A DNA stretch of 64,000 nucleotides from Sinomonas atrocyanea (GCF_030812675.1 NZ_JAUSTE010000002.1:186001-250000), one strand, 5' to 3'. Counted from the stretch's first letter, positions 27,434 to 40,227 are shown. Made by a program: numbers and translations. Notes: a model not told the origin generated them from the sequence alone.

Positions 27434-28816
27434 ATGGCGAGTCCCAGCCCCGGCAACTCCATCACCCTGCGCGTGGATGCCCCCAGCCGCATCAGCATCA
27501 CGAGCGAGCTCGCGGCCGCCGTCGCGGCGGCCGGCGCGCCCGTCACTGCGCTGGACATCAGCGAATCCCACCACGATCAGCTCGTGGTGGACATCACGTG
27601 CAACACCACGTCCGAGCAGCACGCGGAGCAGGTCGCCGCAGCGCTCGAGGCCCTCGACGGCGTGACCGTCCGCAAGGTGTCCGACCGCACCTTCCTCATG
27701 CACCTCGGCGGCAAGCTCGAGGTCGTCCCGAAGGTTCCCCTCCGCAACCGCGACGACCTCTCGCGCGCCTACACACCCGGCGTCGCCCGCGTGTGCCGCG
27801 CCATCGCCGAGAACCCCGACGACGCCCGCCGCCTGACCATCAAGCGCAACACGGTCGCGGTGGTCACGGACGGCACCGCGGTGCTCGGCCTCGGCGACAT
27901 CGGCCCCGCAGCCGCCCTTCCCGTGATGGAGGGCAAGGCCGCGCTGTTCAAGCAGTTCGCCAACGTCGACGCGTGGCCCGTCTGCCTCGACACCAAGGAC
28001 ACCGAGGAGATCATCCGGATCGTCAAGGCCCTCGCCCCCGTCTACGGCGGCGTGAACCTCGAGGACATCGCCGCGCCGCGCTGCTTCGAGATCGAGGCCC
28101 GCCTCCGCGAGGAGCTCGACATCCCGGTCTTCCACGACGACCAGCACGGCACCGCGATCGTCACGCTCGCGGCCCTCGTGAACGCCCTCAAGATCGTCGA
28201 GAAGGACATCGCGGACGTCCGCATCGTCGTCTCCGGCGTCGGCGCGGCCGGCAACGCGATCATCCAGCTCCTCAAGGCCCAGGGCGCCCGCAACATCATC
28301 GCGTGCGACCGCAAGGGGGCCATCCACCGCGGCCAGCAGCACACGGATGCGCACCGCGTGTGGATCGCGGAGAACACGAACCCGGAGGCCTTCTCCGGCA
28401 CGCTCATCGAGGCACTCAAGGGCTCGGACGTGTTCATCGGAGTCTCGGCCCCGAACCTGTTCGGGCCCGAGGAGGTGGCCACGATGGCCGAGAAGGCGAT
28501 CGTCTTCGCGATGGCCAACCCGGACCCCGAGACCGACCCGGTCGCTGCCGCGGACCACGCCGCCGTCGTCGCCACCGGCCGCAGTGACTTCCCCAACCAG
28601 ATCAACAACGTCCTCGCGTTCCCGGGCGTCTTCCGCGGCCTGCTCGATGCTGGCGTGGCAGACATCACCCCTGAGATGCTGGTGGCCGCGGCCCGGGCCA
28701 TCGCCGCCCGCGTCTCCGACGAGGAGCTCAACCCCAGCTTCATCGTCCCGAGCGTGTTCGATCCGCACGTCGCCCAGGACGTCGCCGCCGCCATCGTCGC
28801 GGCCGTGCAGGCGTAG
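27434..28816 (+). CDS. NAD-dependent malic enzyme with N-terminal ACT-like domain
   Basis: This enzyme decarboxylates malate oxidatively to pyruvate. The 460 residues begin with an ACT-like regulatory stretch (about 8-80), then [12 protein letters not shown], the substrate and metal region [17 protein letters not shown], and a Rossmann domain with [12 protein letters not shown]. Near the end, [11 protein letters not shown] and [20 protein letters not shown] are typical of short bacterial malic enzymes. Whether it uses NAD or NADP is not certain. AAGGA lies 7 nt before the ATG. It heads an operon with malate synthase, the DUF6986 gene and allE. Confidence 0.93.
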   Translation: MASPSPGNSITLRVDAPSRISITSELAAAVAAAGAPVTALDISESHHDQLVVDITCNTTSEQHAEQVAAALEALDGVTVRKVSDRTFLMHLGGKLEVVPKVPLRNRDDLSRAYTPGVARVCRAIAENPDDARRLTIKRNTVAVVTDGTAVLGLGDIGPAAALPVMEGKAALFKQFANVDAWPVCLDTKDTEEIIRIVKALAPVYGGVNLEDIAAPRCFEIEARLREELDIPVFHDDQHGTAIVTLAALVNALKIVEKDIADVRIVVSGVGAAGNAIIQLLKAQGARNIIACDRKGAIHRGQQHTDAHRVWIAENTNPEAFSGTLIEALKGSDVFIGVSAPNLFGPEEVATMAEKAIVFAMANPDPETDPVAAADHAAVVATGRSDFPNQINNVLAFPGVFRGLLDAGVADITPEMLVAAARAIAARVSDEELNPSFIVPSVFDPHVAQDVAAAIVAAVQA

Positions 28817-28880
28817 TTCCCCAGCTGCAGAACAACCAGGCCCCAGGGAGAGACCCGGATACCGGGAGAAGGAGGATGGC

Positions 28881-30478
<1,598 letters not shown>

Positions 30479-30479
<1 letters not shown>

Positions 30480-31843
30480 TGAGCGAGCCCCGCGCGGCCC
30501 TGGGCCTGACGGCCCGAGTGCTCGACGACACCGACCTCGCCCGCATCGACGCGAGCCTCGCGGACACCGACCGGCTGCTCCACGAGGGCTACCCCGGTGA
30601 CTCGGGGACCCGCCAGCCCGTCCACACGGTGTACGTGCCCGCCGACCGCGTCACTGTGCAGCTCGCTGCAGAGTGGGGCGCCGCGGCGCTCGCCGCCGCG
30701 GACGAGGTCGGCGGACTCGAGGCCCTTGCCCGCCGCGTGGGGCTCGCCCCCGACCTCGCCGCCCAGATCGCCCCCAGGGTCGAGGCCAAGCTGCGCACCG
30801 AGCCCATCGAGGACCTCCGGATCGACTTCGAGGACGGCTACCTCGCCCCCGCCAGGGCGGCGAAGGCGGGCGGCGACGCGGAGGGGACGGAGGACGCCGA
30901 GGCGGTCCGGGCGGCGGACGGCGTCGCCGACGCGCTCGCGGCTGCGGCCAGCGGCAAGGGAACTGCCACGCCGTTCGTCGGCATCCGCTTCAAGTGCTTC
31001 GAGGAGCCCACCCGTAGGCGGGGCCTGCGCACGCTCGACCTGTTCGTGGCCCGCCTCGTGGCCCGCCTCGGGACCGAGGGCCTCCCCGAGGGCCTCATCC
31101 TGACGCTGCCCAAGGTCACCACGGTCGACCAGGTGAAGGCGATGGTGTTCGCGCTCGAGCGCCTCGAGTCCTCCCTCGGACTCGCCCGGGGCCGCCTCGG
31201 CTTCGAGGTCCAGGTCGAGACGCCCCAGCTGATCATCGGTCCGGACGGCTCGCACCCGGTCGCACAGCTGCCCCACGTGGCAGACAAGCGCATCACCGCC
31301 CTGCACTACGGCACCTACGACTACTCGGCGTCGCTGCAGATCGCCGCGGCCTACCAGTCGATGGAGCACCCGGCCGCGGACTTCGCCAAGGAGGTCATGC
31401 AGCTGGCCGTCGCCGGCACGGGCATCCGCCTCTCCGACGGCTCGACCAACATCCTCCCGCTCGGGGACGCCGACCAGCGCCTGGCGGCGTGGGAGCTGCA
31501 CGCGCGGCTCGTCCGCCGCTCCCTCGAGCGCGGCTACTACCAGGGCTGGGACCTCCACGCCCACCAGCTGCCCACCCGGTACATCGCCACCTACGCGTTC
31601 TACCGCGAGGGTCTCGATGCCGCCACAACCCGCCTGCGCAACTATGTGCAGCAGACGGTGGGCGCCGTCCTCGACGAACCGGCGACGGCCCGGGCGCTCG
31701 CGGCCTTCGTGCTCCGCGGCGTCCAGTGCGGGGCCGTCGGCGCCGACGAGGTCCTGGCCTCGACCGGCCTGGGCGAGCTCGAGCTCACGCACCTGGCGCA
31801 CCCGCGGCTGGCCGAGACGCATCCGGCCGCCGCCCCGAACTGA
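30479..31843 (+). CDS. DUF6986 / HpcH-HpaI aldolase-like protein
   Basis: This 454-residue protein belongs to the aldolase/citrate lyase/malate synthase-like TIM-barrel superfamily (DUF6986-type, assigned from memory). Visible features are LRIDFEDGY (acidic metal or substrate site), FVGIRFKCFEEPTRRR, LILTLPKVTTVDQV, FEVQVETPQLI (metal-binding Glu position) and HYGTYDYSASLQI. Its ATG shares one base with the aceB stop (TGATG), so translation is coupled. It might cleave or form a C-C bond with glyoxylate, or act on ureidoglycolate; neither is demonstrated. Confidence 0.7.
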
Positions 31844-31859
31844 CCCAAGGAAGGGACTC

Positions 31860-32672
31860 ATGGGCAAGTACTACTACCCCGAAGGCGGCCTGCCGCCCCA
31901 GACGCACCTGACCACCGAGCGCGCCATCGTCACCGAGGCGTACACGGTCATCCCGAAGGGCGTCCTGACCGACATCGTCACGAGCAACCTCCCGGGCTTC
32001 ACCAACACCCGCTCGTGGATCATCGCCCGGCCCATCTCAGGGTTCGCCACGACCTTCTCGCAGCTGATCGTGGAGATCAGCCCGGGCGGCGGCGCCCCCA
32101 AGGCCGAGTTCGAGGCCGGCGTCGAGGGCGTCGTGTTCGTGGTCAAGGGCACCGTGAACCTCACCCTGGGCGGCGAGGTCCACGAGCTCGGCGAGGGCGG
32201 CTACGCCTACCTGGCCGCCGGCGACGCGTGGGGCCTCGAGAACGTCTCGGACGACATCGTCTCGTTCCACTGGGTCCGCAAGGCGTACGAGCGGCTCGAG
32301 GGCTACGAGGCCAAGAGCTTCGTCACCTCGGACGCCGAGGTCGCTCCCCGCGAGATGCCGAACGTGGACGGCGTGTGGAAGACGACCCGCTTCGTCGACC
32401 CCGAGGACCTCGCGCACGACATGCACGTGAACATCGTGACGTTCCAGCCCGGCGGGGTCATCCCCTTCCCCGAGACCCACGTCATGGAGCACGGCCTCTA
32501 CGTCCTCTCGGGCAAGGCCATGTACCTGCTCAACAACGACTGGGTCGAGGTCGAGGCCGGCGACTTCATGTGGCTGCGCGCGTTCTGCCCCCAGGCCTGC
32601 TACGCCGGCGGCCCGGGCGAGTTCCGCTACCTCCTGTACAAGGACGTCAACCGCCAGGTGAAGCTCACCTGA
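31860..32672 (+). CDS. allE: (S)-ureidoglycine aminohydrolase
   Basis: AllE releases ammonia from ureidoglycine to give ureidoglycolate in allantoin degradation. It is a 270-residue bicupin. The C-terminal cupin has the manganese ligands in the pattern FPETHVMEHGLYVLSGKA (Glu, His, His) and the Gln of CPQACYAG, as in the Escherichia coli enzyme. The N-terminal cupin (FEAGVEGVVFVVKGTVNL) lacks a full ligand set. AAGGAAGGG precedes the ATG. It is the last gene of the malic enzyme operon. Confidence 0.93.
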   Translation: MGKYYYPEGGLPPQTHLTTERAIVTEAYTVIPKGVLTDIVTSNLPGFTNTRSWIIARPISGFATTFSQLIVEISPGGGAPKAEFEAGVEGVVFVVKGTVNLTLGGEVHELGEGGYAYLAAGDAWGLENVSDDIVSFHWVRKAYERLEGYEAKSFVTSDAEVAPREMPNVDGVWKTTRFVDPEDLAHDMHVNIVTFQPGGVIPFPETHVMEHGLYVLSGKAMYLLNNDWVEVEAGDFMWLRAFCPQACYAGGPGEFRYLLYKDVNRQVKLT

Positions 32673-33110
32673 GGCTCTCCTCGCACCACCCTTGAGCACG
32701 ACGGCGCACTCCGCCGCCCGTGCCCCTTGAGCGCGACGGCGCTGGTCTGCCTGGCACTGAGCCGGCCGGCGCCGTCGTATCCACTCCCGGGCCCCCGGAC
32801 GCTTCGAGCGACCGGGGGCCCGGTGATGCATTGACCGCCCCTCCCCCTCCGTTTCGGGTACGCATCTCGTCGCCGATCCGGCGTTCCGGGTACGCATCTC
32901 GTCGCCGATCCGGCGTTCCGGGTACGACAGCAGTGATGCAGTGCCGCCGTCACCGAGGGGCAGGGAGGCGAGGGGCGGCCTCGTGCGTCCGCTCCGCGCA
33001 CCCGGAATGCGCAGAACCCGACGAGATGCGTACCCGAGACGGGCAGAACCCGACGAGATGCGTACCCGAAACGGGTGGACGGGAGGGCGGCCCGGAGCGG
33101 GGTGGGCGGG
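32673..33110. other. 438-bp convergent intergenic region with repeats
   Basis: There is no gene in this stretch. It holds two imperfect copies of CCTTGAGCrCGACGGCGC near 32690-32745, then two tandem 32-bp repeats at 32851-32926 (with a third partial copy) and their inverted counterparts at 33011-33074, listed separately. Confidence 0.8.
32851..33074. repeat. Inverted arrays of a 32-bp repeat (GGGTACGCATCTCGTCG family)
   Basis: The left arm, 32851-32926, holds two full copies and a 12-bp third start of a unit beginning GTTyCGGGTACGCATCTCG, period 32 bp. The right arm, 33011-33074, holds two tandem copies in the opposite orientation (CGACGAGATGCGTACCCGA), also 32-bp period. The arms can pair across 84 bp. 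The same core recurs at 47536-47632. Confidence 0.85.
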
Positions 33111-33416
33111 TCAGCCGCCCCGGCCCGAGCCCTCGACGGCCTCGGAGGCCCCGTCGTCGACCACGGGCGCCCTGTCGTCGTCGTCCTGGGGGGCGTCCTC
33201 CTGGTTCTGCGGCCTCCAGCTCAGGTGCACGCAGGCGCCGCCCTCCTCCGCCTCGATGCGCATGACGATGTCCTGGTCGATCAGGTGCTGGTGATCGAGG
33301 TAGCTGCGGTCGGCCTGTGCGGACTCGAGCAGCCGCTTGAGGGCGACCGCCATCGCGCGCCCCCAGTCATGCGGATCCTTGCTCGATGCGTGCTCCATTG
33401 CTCTGTACGTGACCAT
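33111..33416 (-). CDS. Hypothetical acidic protein, 101 residues
   Basis: I cannot assign a family. The N-terminal half is helical-looking (DWGRAMAVALKRLLESAQADRSYLD). The C-terminal third is strongly acidic and disordered (NQEDAPQDDDDRAP), ending in GSGRGG. It could start at 33416 or at the internal ATG at 33398; neither has a strong ribosome-binding site. It lies antiparallel between the allE and hyi operons, divergent from hyi. The coding assignment is moderate. Confidence 0.5.
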   Translation of the reverse strand: MVTYRAMEHASSKDPHDWGRAMAVALKRLLESAQADRSYLDHQHLIDQDIVMRIEAEEGGACVHLSWRPQNQEDAPQDDDDRAPVVDDGASEAVEGSGRGG

Positions 33417-33490
33417 GTCCCCATCTTTCCCCGAGGTCGCCTCTGTTAACCAGAGCCCGAGGACTCATCCCCATCTGGTATCCAAAAGAG

Positions 33491-33555
33491 TTGACCGCGG
33501 TCACACTCGCGCCCTACACTTTCATTCAGAGAGAATTTATTTCCACTATCTGAAA
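33491..33555 (+). promoter_or_regulatory. Promoter and operators of the hyi-gcl operon
   Basis: -35 TTGACC (33491-33496), 18 bp, -10 TACACT (33515-33520). Operator boxes TTTCATTCAGAGAGA (33520-33534) and TTCCACTATCTGAAA (33541-33555), 21 bp apart, cover the start site. TGACCGCGGTCA (33492-33503) is a perfect palindrome over the -35. Confidence 0.7.
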
Positions 33556-33585
33556 TACAGTGGACCGATCGAGAGGGACCCGACG

Positions 33586-34377
33586 ATGACCTACACGGTG
33601 AACTGCTCCATCCTGCTGACCGAGCTGCCCCTGCTCGAGCGCCCCGCCGCCGCGAAGGCCGCAGGCTTCGACGCCGTGGAGTTCTGGTGGCCGTTCAGCG
33701 AGGCCGTGCCCGCGGACAAGGACGTCGACGCCTTCATCGGCGCCCTCGAGGACGCGGGCGTGGCGCTCTCCGGGCTGAACTTCTTCGCCGGCGACATGCC
33801 CGCCGGGGACCGGGGCCTCGTCTCGTGGAAGGGCCGCTGCGGCGAGTTCAAGGACAACATCGACGTGGTGGTCGGCATCGCCGAGCGCACCGGCACCAAG
33901 GCGTTCAACGCCCTCTACGGCAACCGCCTCGACGGCTTCACCCCCGAGGAGCAGGACGAGCTCGGGCTGAAGAACCTCGTCGCGGCCGCCCAGGGCGTCG
34001 CCAAGGTCGGCGGCACGGTCCTCCTCGAGCCGGTCTCCGGCACCCCGGCCTACCCGCTCAAGACCGCGGCCGACGCCCTCGCCGTGATCGCCAGGACCCA
34101 GGACGCCGGCGTCGAGAACGTCAAGCTCCTCGCCGACTTCTACCACCTCGCGGTCAACGGCGACGACGTCGCCGCCGTGATCGAGGAGCACGCCAAGGAC
34201 TTCGGCCACATCCAGATCGCCGACAACCCCGGCCGCGGCGCCCCCGGCACCGGCAGCCTCCCGCTCGGCGAGTGGATCAGCCGCTCCCGCGAGCTCGGCT
34301 ACACCGGCTACATCGGGCTCGAGTACAAGGCGCCCCGGGCCGAGGCCTTCAGCTGGGCCATCCGTCCCGTCGCCTGA
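33586..34377 (+). CDS. hyi: Hydroxypyruvate isomerase
   Basis: Hyi interconverts hydroxypyruvate and tartronate semialdehyde beside glyoxylate carboligase. It is a 263-residue xylose-isomerase-like TIM barrel: NCSILLTELPLLERPAAA, AVEFWWPF, GLNFFAGDMPAGDRG, LLEPVSG (metal Glu), LLADFYHLAVNGDD, HIQIADNPGRGAPGTG and GYIGLEYKA. GAGAGGG before the ATG at 33586 sets the start. First gene of the operon hyi-garR-gcl-glxK-allB-bcp. Confidence 0.94.
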   Translation: MTYTVNCSILLTELPLLERPAAAKAAGFDAVEFWWPFSEAVPADKDVDAFIGALEDAGVALSGLNFFAGDMPAGDRGLVSWKGRCGEFKDNIDVVVGIAERTGTKAFNALYGNRLDGFTPEEQDELGLKNLVAAAQGVAKVGGTVLLEPVSGTPAYPLKTAADALAVIARTQDAGVENVKLLADFYHLAVNGDDVAAVIEEHAKDFGHIQIADNPGRGAPGTGSLPLGEWISRSRELGYTGYIGLEYKAPRAEAFSWAIRPVA

Positions 34378-34417
34378 CCGGCCGCCCCACCCCTTCCAGA
34401 GACTTCAGGAGAACAGC

Positions 34418-35296
34418 ATGAGCAACGTCGCAGTCATCGGCCTCGGCATCATGGGCCTCCCCATGGCCATCAACCTCGTCAAGGCCGGCCACGCCGTCAC
34501 CGGCTACAACCGCAGCGAGGACAAGGTCAACAAGCTCGCCGCCGAGGGCGGCACGGGCGCCAAGAGCATCGCGGAGGCCGTCAAGGACGCCGAGGTCATC
34601 ATCACGATGGTCCCGGACTCCCCCGACGTCGAGGGCGTCGTCAGCGGACCCGACGGCGTCTTCGCGAACGCCCCGAAGGGCGCGCTCTGGATCGACGCGT
34701 CCTCGATCCGCCCCGACGTCTCGGGGCGCCTGGCCGCCGACGCCCGCGAGGCCGGCATCCGCCCCCTCGATGCCCCCGTCTCCGGCGGCGAGCAGGGCGC
34801 GATCGACGCCGTCCTGTCCATCATGGTCGGCGGCGAGAAGGCGGACTTCGAAGCCGCCCTGCCGATCCTCGAGGCCGTCGGCCGGACCATCGTCCACGTC
34901 GGCCCCTCCGGCTCCGGCCAGACCGTCAAGGCCGCGAACCAGCTCATCGTCGCCGTGAACATCCAGGCCCTCTCCGAGGCCGTCGTGTTCCTCGAGGCCT
35001 ACGGCGTGGACACCGACGCCGCGCTCAAGGTCCTCGGCGGCGGCCTGGCCGGCTCGAAGGTCCTGGACCAGAAGGGCCAGAAGATGCTGGACCGCAACTT
35101 CGACCCCGGCTTCCGCCTGGCCCTGCACAACAAGGACCTCGGCATCGTCACCTCCGCCGCCCGCGAGGCCGGCGTGGTGGTCCCGCTCGGCGCCGCGGTC
35201 GCCCAGCTCGTCTCGGCCCTCGTGGCCCGCGGCGACGGCGGCCTCGACCACTCGGGCCTCTTCAAGCTCACCGCCGAGCTCTCCGGCAAGAGCTGA
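34418..35296 (+). CDS. garR: Tartronate semialdehyde reductase (2-hydroxy-3-oxopropionate reductase)
   Basis: The enzyme reduces tartronate semialdehyde to D-glycerate with NAD(P)H. It has 292 residues of the beta-hydroxyacid dehydrogenase family: VIGLGIMGLPMAINLVKAGH (cofactor binding), DAPVSGGEQGA (substrate loop), GSGQTVKAANQLIV with the catalytic Lys, and DPGFRLALHNKDL. A 3-hydroxyisobutyrate dehydrogenase would look similar; the gcl/hyi/glycerate kinase context decides. AGGAG lies upstream of the ATG. Confidence 0.92.
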   Translation: MSNVAVIGLGIMGLPMAINLVKAGHAVTGYNRSEDKVNKLAAEGGTGAKSIAEAVKDAEVIITMVPDSPDVEGVVSGPDGVFANAPKGALWIDASSIRPDVSGRLAADAREAGIRPLDAPVSGGEQGAIDAVLSIMVGGEKADFEAALPILEAVGRTIVHVGPSGSGQTVKAANQLIVAVNIQALSEAVVFLEAYGVDTDAALKVLGGGLAGSKVLDQKGQKMLDRNFDPGFRLALHNKDLGIVTSAAREAGVVVPLGAAVAQLVSALVARGDGGLDHSGLFKLTAELSGKS

Positions 35297-35300
35297 CCGC

Positions 35301-35322
35301 CGACGGCGACCACTCGCCGTCG
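35301..35322. terminator. Hairpin after garR
   Basis: A perfect 9-bp stem (35301-35309 with 35314-35322) closes a CCAC loop 5 bp past the garR stop. It may act as a partial terminator or processing site within the operon. Confidence 0.5.
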
Positions 35323-35356
35323 TGCGTCCCGCACCAGCGGCGCGCACCCACAGACA

Positions 35357-35388
35357 GCCGGCCCCGGGCGCGCAACCTCGGGGCCGGC
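35357..35388. terminator. Second hairpin between garR and gcl
   Basis: A 10-bp stem (35357-35366 with 35379-35388) encloses a 12-nt loop and is followed by CCCTTTCC. With the preceding hairpin it separates garR from gcl, so downstream expression could be attenuated. Confidence 0.55.
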
Positions 35389-35437
35389 CCCTTTCCCCGC
35401 CTCTTCCACCCCACCTCACCACCAAGGAGCTTCCGAC

Positions 35438-37225
<1,788 letters not shown>

Positions 37226-37235
37226 GGCAGACCCG

Positions 37236-38381
37236 ATGAAGATCGTCCTCGCCCCCGACAAGTTCAAGGGCTCCCTCACCGCCCCCGAGGTGGCCGAGGC
37301 GCTCGCGGAGGGCATCGCCGAGGTGCTTCCGGAGGCCGAGCTCGTCCTGGTCCCCGTGGCCGACGGCGGCGAGGGCACCGTGACGGCGGCGCTCGGCGCG
37401 GGCTTCACCCCGCGCCGGGCGGCCGTGGCCGGACCCACGGGTGCCACGCTCACGGCGGAGTTCGCCGTGTCCGGCACCCGGGCGGTCATCGAGATGGCCG
37501 CCGCGTCCGGCCTCGACGTCCTCCCGGGCGGCGCCAAGGACGCGCGCGGCGCGACGAGCCTCGGCACGGGCCAGCTCATCCGCGCGGCCCTCGACGCCGG
37601 CTGCCGGGACATCGTGCTCGGCGTCGGCGGCAGCGCCTGCACCGACGGCGGGGCGGGCATGCTGGCCGGCCTCGGCGCGCGCTTCACGGACGACGCCGGC
37701 GCGGACCTCCCGCTCGGCGGCGCGGCCCTCGCGCGGATCGCCGCGGCGGACCTGTCGGACCTGGACACGCGCCTCGACCGGGCGCACCTGACCCTTGCGG
37801 CCGACGTCGACAATCCCCTCACGGGACCCCGCGGCGCCGCCGCGGTGTTCGGCCCGCAGAAGGGGGCCACGCCGTCGGACGTCGAGGAGCTCGACGCCGC
37901 CCTCGAGACGTTCGCCGCCGTCCTGGGGGCGGCGATGGGGCCGGCCGCCGCGGCAGCGAAGGGCCTGCCCGGCGCGGGCGCGGCCGGCGGCGTCGGCTAC
38001 GCGGCCCTCGCCCTGGGCGCGAGGCGGCGGCGCGGGATCGACGTCGTGGTCGAGTTCACGGGCCTGCGCGGCAAGCTCGCCGGGGCCGACCTCGTGGTGA
38101 CCGGCGAGGGCAGCCTCGACGCCCAGAGCCTGTCCGGGAAGGCGCCAGTGGGCGTCGCGGCCGAGGCCCGGGCGCTGGGCGTGCCGGTGGCGGCGGTGTG
38201 CGGCCGCAGCCAGCTCGCGGATCCCGCCGCGGCCGGCTTCGACGCCGTGCACGCGCTCACGGACCTCGAGCCGGACGTCGAGGCGTGCATCCGCGGGGCG
38301 CGCAGCCTCGTGCGGCAGGTCGGGATCGATCTGGCCGCATCTATCGTTGGAGACAAGAGCGGAAGGGAACCTGTGCGGTGA
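37236..38381 (+). CDS. glxK: Glycerate kinase
   Basis: The enzyme phosphorylates D-glycerate (to 2-phosphoglycerate in the GarK/GlxK family), completing the glycerate route into central metabolism. The 381 residues show APDKFKGSLTAPEVAEAL, VADGGEGTV, LGVGGSACTDGGAGML, GAGAAGGVGYA and VTGEGSLDAQSLSGKAPVGVA. It starts 10 bp after gcl and overlaps the allantoinase start as GTGA. Confidence 0.94.
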   Translation: MKIVLAPDKFKGSLTAPEVAEALAEGIAEVLPEAELVLVPVADGGEGTVTAALGAGFTPRRAAVAGPTGATLTAEFAVSGTRAVIEMAAASGLDVLPGGAKDARGATSLGTGQLIRAALDAGCRDIVLGVGGSACTDGGAGMLAGLGARFTDDAGADLPLGGAALARIAAADLSDLDTRLDRAHLTLAADVDNPLTGPRGAAAVFGPQKGATPSDVEELDAALETFAAVLGAAMGPAAAAAKGLPGAGAAGGVGYAALALGARRRRGIDVVVEFTGLRGKLAGADLVVTGEGSLDAQSLSGKAPVGVAAEARALGVPVAAVCGRSQLADPAAAGFDAVHALTDLEPDVEACIRGARSLVRQVGIDLAASIVGDKSGREPVR

Positions 38382-39721
38382 CTGATATCGAATACGACCT
38401 CGTGGTCCGCGGGCAGCGGGTCCTCACGGACGAGGGCATCCACCCGCGCGAGGTGGGCATCTCCGGCGGCCGGATCGCCGCCGTCGAGCGCCTCGGGGCC
38501 GGCCTCGCCGGCCGGGACGTCGTCGAGCTGGCCGAGGACGAGACCCTCATCCCCGGCCTCGTCGACTCCCACGTGCACGTCAACGAGCCCGGCCGCACGG
38601 AGTGGGAAGGCTTCGCCTCCGCCACCAAGGCCGCGGCCGCGGGCGGCGTCACGACCATCATCGACATGCCGCTCAACTCGATCCCGCCCACCGTCAGCGT
38701 GGACGCGCTCAACGTCAAGCGCCGCTCGGCCGAGACGCAGTCCTTCGTGGACGTGGGCTTCTGGGGCGGGGCGATCCCGGGCAACACCGGGGACCTGCGC
38801 CCGCTCCACGAGGAGGGCGTGTTCGGCTTCAAGTGCTTCCTCCTCCACTCCGGCGTGGACGAGTTCCCGCACCTGGAGATCGACGAGCTCGAGAAGGACC
38901 TCGCCGAGATCGCCTCGTTCGACGGGCTCATGATCGTCCACGCCGAGGACTCCCAGTCGATCGACCACGCCCCCGCCCCCGAGGGCGCCGTCTACGAGCG
39001 CTTCCTGCACTCGCGTCCCCGCGGGGCCGAGAACGTCGCGATCGCCGCGGTCATCGAGCGGGCACGCTGGACCGGGGCGCGGGCCCACATCCTGCACCTG
39101 TCGTCCTCCGACGCGCTCGCGATGATCGCCAGCGCCAAGCGCGACGGCGTGAAGCTCACCGTGGAGACCTGCCCGCACTACCTGACGCTGCTCGCGGAGG
39201 ACATCCCCGACGGCGCCACGGCATTCAAGTGCTGCCCTCCGATCCGCGAGGCCTCCAACCGGGAGCTGCTGTGGAAGGGCCTCGAGGACGGCGTCATCGA
39301 CTGCATCGTCTCGGACCACTCCCCCTCCACCGTGGACCTCAAGGACCCCGAGCACGGCGACTTCGGCGTGGCCTGGGGCGGGGTCGCGTCGCTCCAGCTC
39401 GGGCTGCCGCTCATCTGGACCGAGGCGAGGCAGCGCGGCATCCCGCTCGAGCGCGTGGTCGAGTGGATGGGGCGCAGGCCGGCCGAACTGGCCCGGCTGG
39501 AGCGCAAGGGCCACCTCGCGCCGGGCTTCGACGCGGACCTTGCCGTGTTCGCCGCGGAGGAGACGTTCGTCGTCGACGCGGAGAAGCTGCACCACAAGAA
39601 CCACATCACGCCGTACCAGGGCAAGTCCCTCTCCGGCGTGGTCCGGCGCACGTTCGTGCGCGGCACCGAGGTGGACTTCAGCGCGCCCCACGGCCAGCTG
39701 CTCCGCCGCGGCTCCGCGTGA
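38378..39721 (+). CDS. allB: Allantoinase
   Basis: AllB opens allantoin to allantoate. It is a 447-residue cyclic amidohydrolase with the binuclear metal ligands DSHVHVNEPGRTEWEGF (HxH), the carboxylated Lys of GFKCFL, His in AHILHLSSS and Asp in VSDHSPST. HVNEPGR, without the Tyr typical of dihydropyrimidinases, favours allantoinase. The GTG at 38378 overlaps the glxK stop (GTGA); GGAAGGG lies about 10 nt upstream. Confidence 0.95.
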   Translation: MTDIEYDLVVRGQRVLTDEGIHPREVGISGGRIAAVERLGAGLAGRDVVELAEDETLIPGLVDSHVHVNEPGRTEWEGFASATKAAAAGGVTTIIDMPLNSIPPTVSVDALNVKRRSAETQSFVDVGFWGGAIPGNTGDLRPLHEEGVFGFKCFLLHSGVDEFPHLEIDELEKDLAEIASFDGLMIVHAEDSQSIDHAPAPEGAVYERFLHSRPRGAENVAIAAVIERARWTGARAHILHLSSSDALAMIASAKRDGVKLTVETCPHYLTLLAEDIPDGATAFKCCPPIREASNRELLWKGLEDGVIDCIVSDHSPSTVDLKDPEHGDFGVAWGGVASLQLGLPLIWTEARQRGIPLERVVEWMGRRPAELARLERKGHLAPGFDADLAVFAAEETFVVDAEKLHHKNHITPYQGKSLSGVVRRTFVRGTEVDFSAPHGQLLRRGSA

Positions 39722-39753
39722 GCCGGCTCGCCGATCTGCCTACAGGAGGAACC

Positions 39754-40227
39754 ATGACAGGACCCACGAAGCTCAGCGCGGGGCAGCAGGCCCCCGCGTT
39801 CACCCTGCCCGACGCCACCGGCACGCCGGTCTCGCTCGAGGACTACCGCGGCGGCCGGGTCGTCGTGTACTTCTACCCCAAGGCGGCCACCCCCGGGTGC
39901 ACCACCGAGGCGTGCGATTTCCGGGACAGCCTCGACGCGCTGAACGCCGGCGGGGTCAAGGTCATCGGCATCTCGCCCGATCCCGTCGAGGACATCGCGA
40001 AGTTCGCCGAGGACTATTCGCTCACCTTCCCGCTCCTTGCGGACGACGGCGCGGCCGTCGCCAGGGCGTGGGGGGCCTGGGGGGAGAAGATCGTCAACGG
40101 CGAGGTCCGCGAGGGCATTCTCCGGTCCACGGCCGTGGTGTCCCCCGGGGGCGAGATCGAGTCCGTCGACTACAACGTGCAGGCCGACGGCCACGTGGCC
40201 GCGCTGCGCACTCGCCTCGGCCTCTGA
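39754..40227 (+). CDS. bcp: Thioredoxin-dependent peroxiredoxin (BCP type)
   Basis: This is a 157-residue atypical 2-Cys peroxiredoxin reducing peroxides. TPGCTTEACDFRD contains the peroxidatic Cys and, five residues on, the resolving Cys; YFYPKAATPG is typical of BCP. AGGAGGA precedes the ATG. As last gene of the hyi-gcl-allB operon it may protect against H2O2 made by uricase (inference). Confidence 0.94.
   Translation: MTGPTKLSAGQQAPAFTLPDATGTPVSLEDYRGGRVVVYFYPKAATPGCTTEACDFRDSLDALNAGGVKVIGISPDPVEDIAKFAEDYSLTFPLLADDGAAVARAWGAWGEKIVNGEVREGILRSTAVVSPGGEIESVDYNVQADGHVAALRTRLGL

Noticed and set aside
32851-33074. CRISPR array
   Set aside because: There are only two to three copies per arm, the arms are inverted relative to each other, the whole 32-bp unit repeats without unique spacers, and no cas gene is near.
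34418-35296. 3-hydroxyisobutyrate dehydrogenase
   Set aside because: The family cannot be separated by motif alone, but position between hyi and gcl makes tartronate semialdehyde reductase far more likely.
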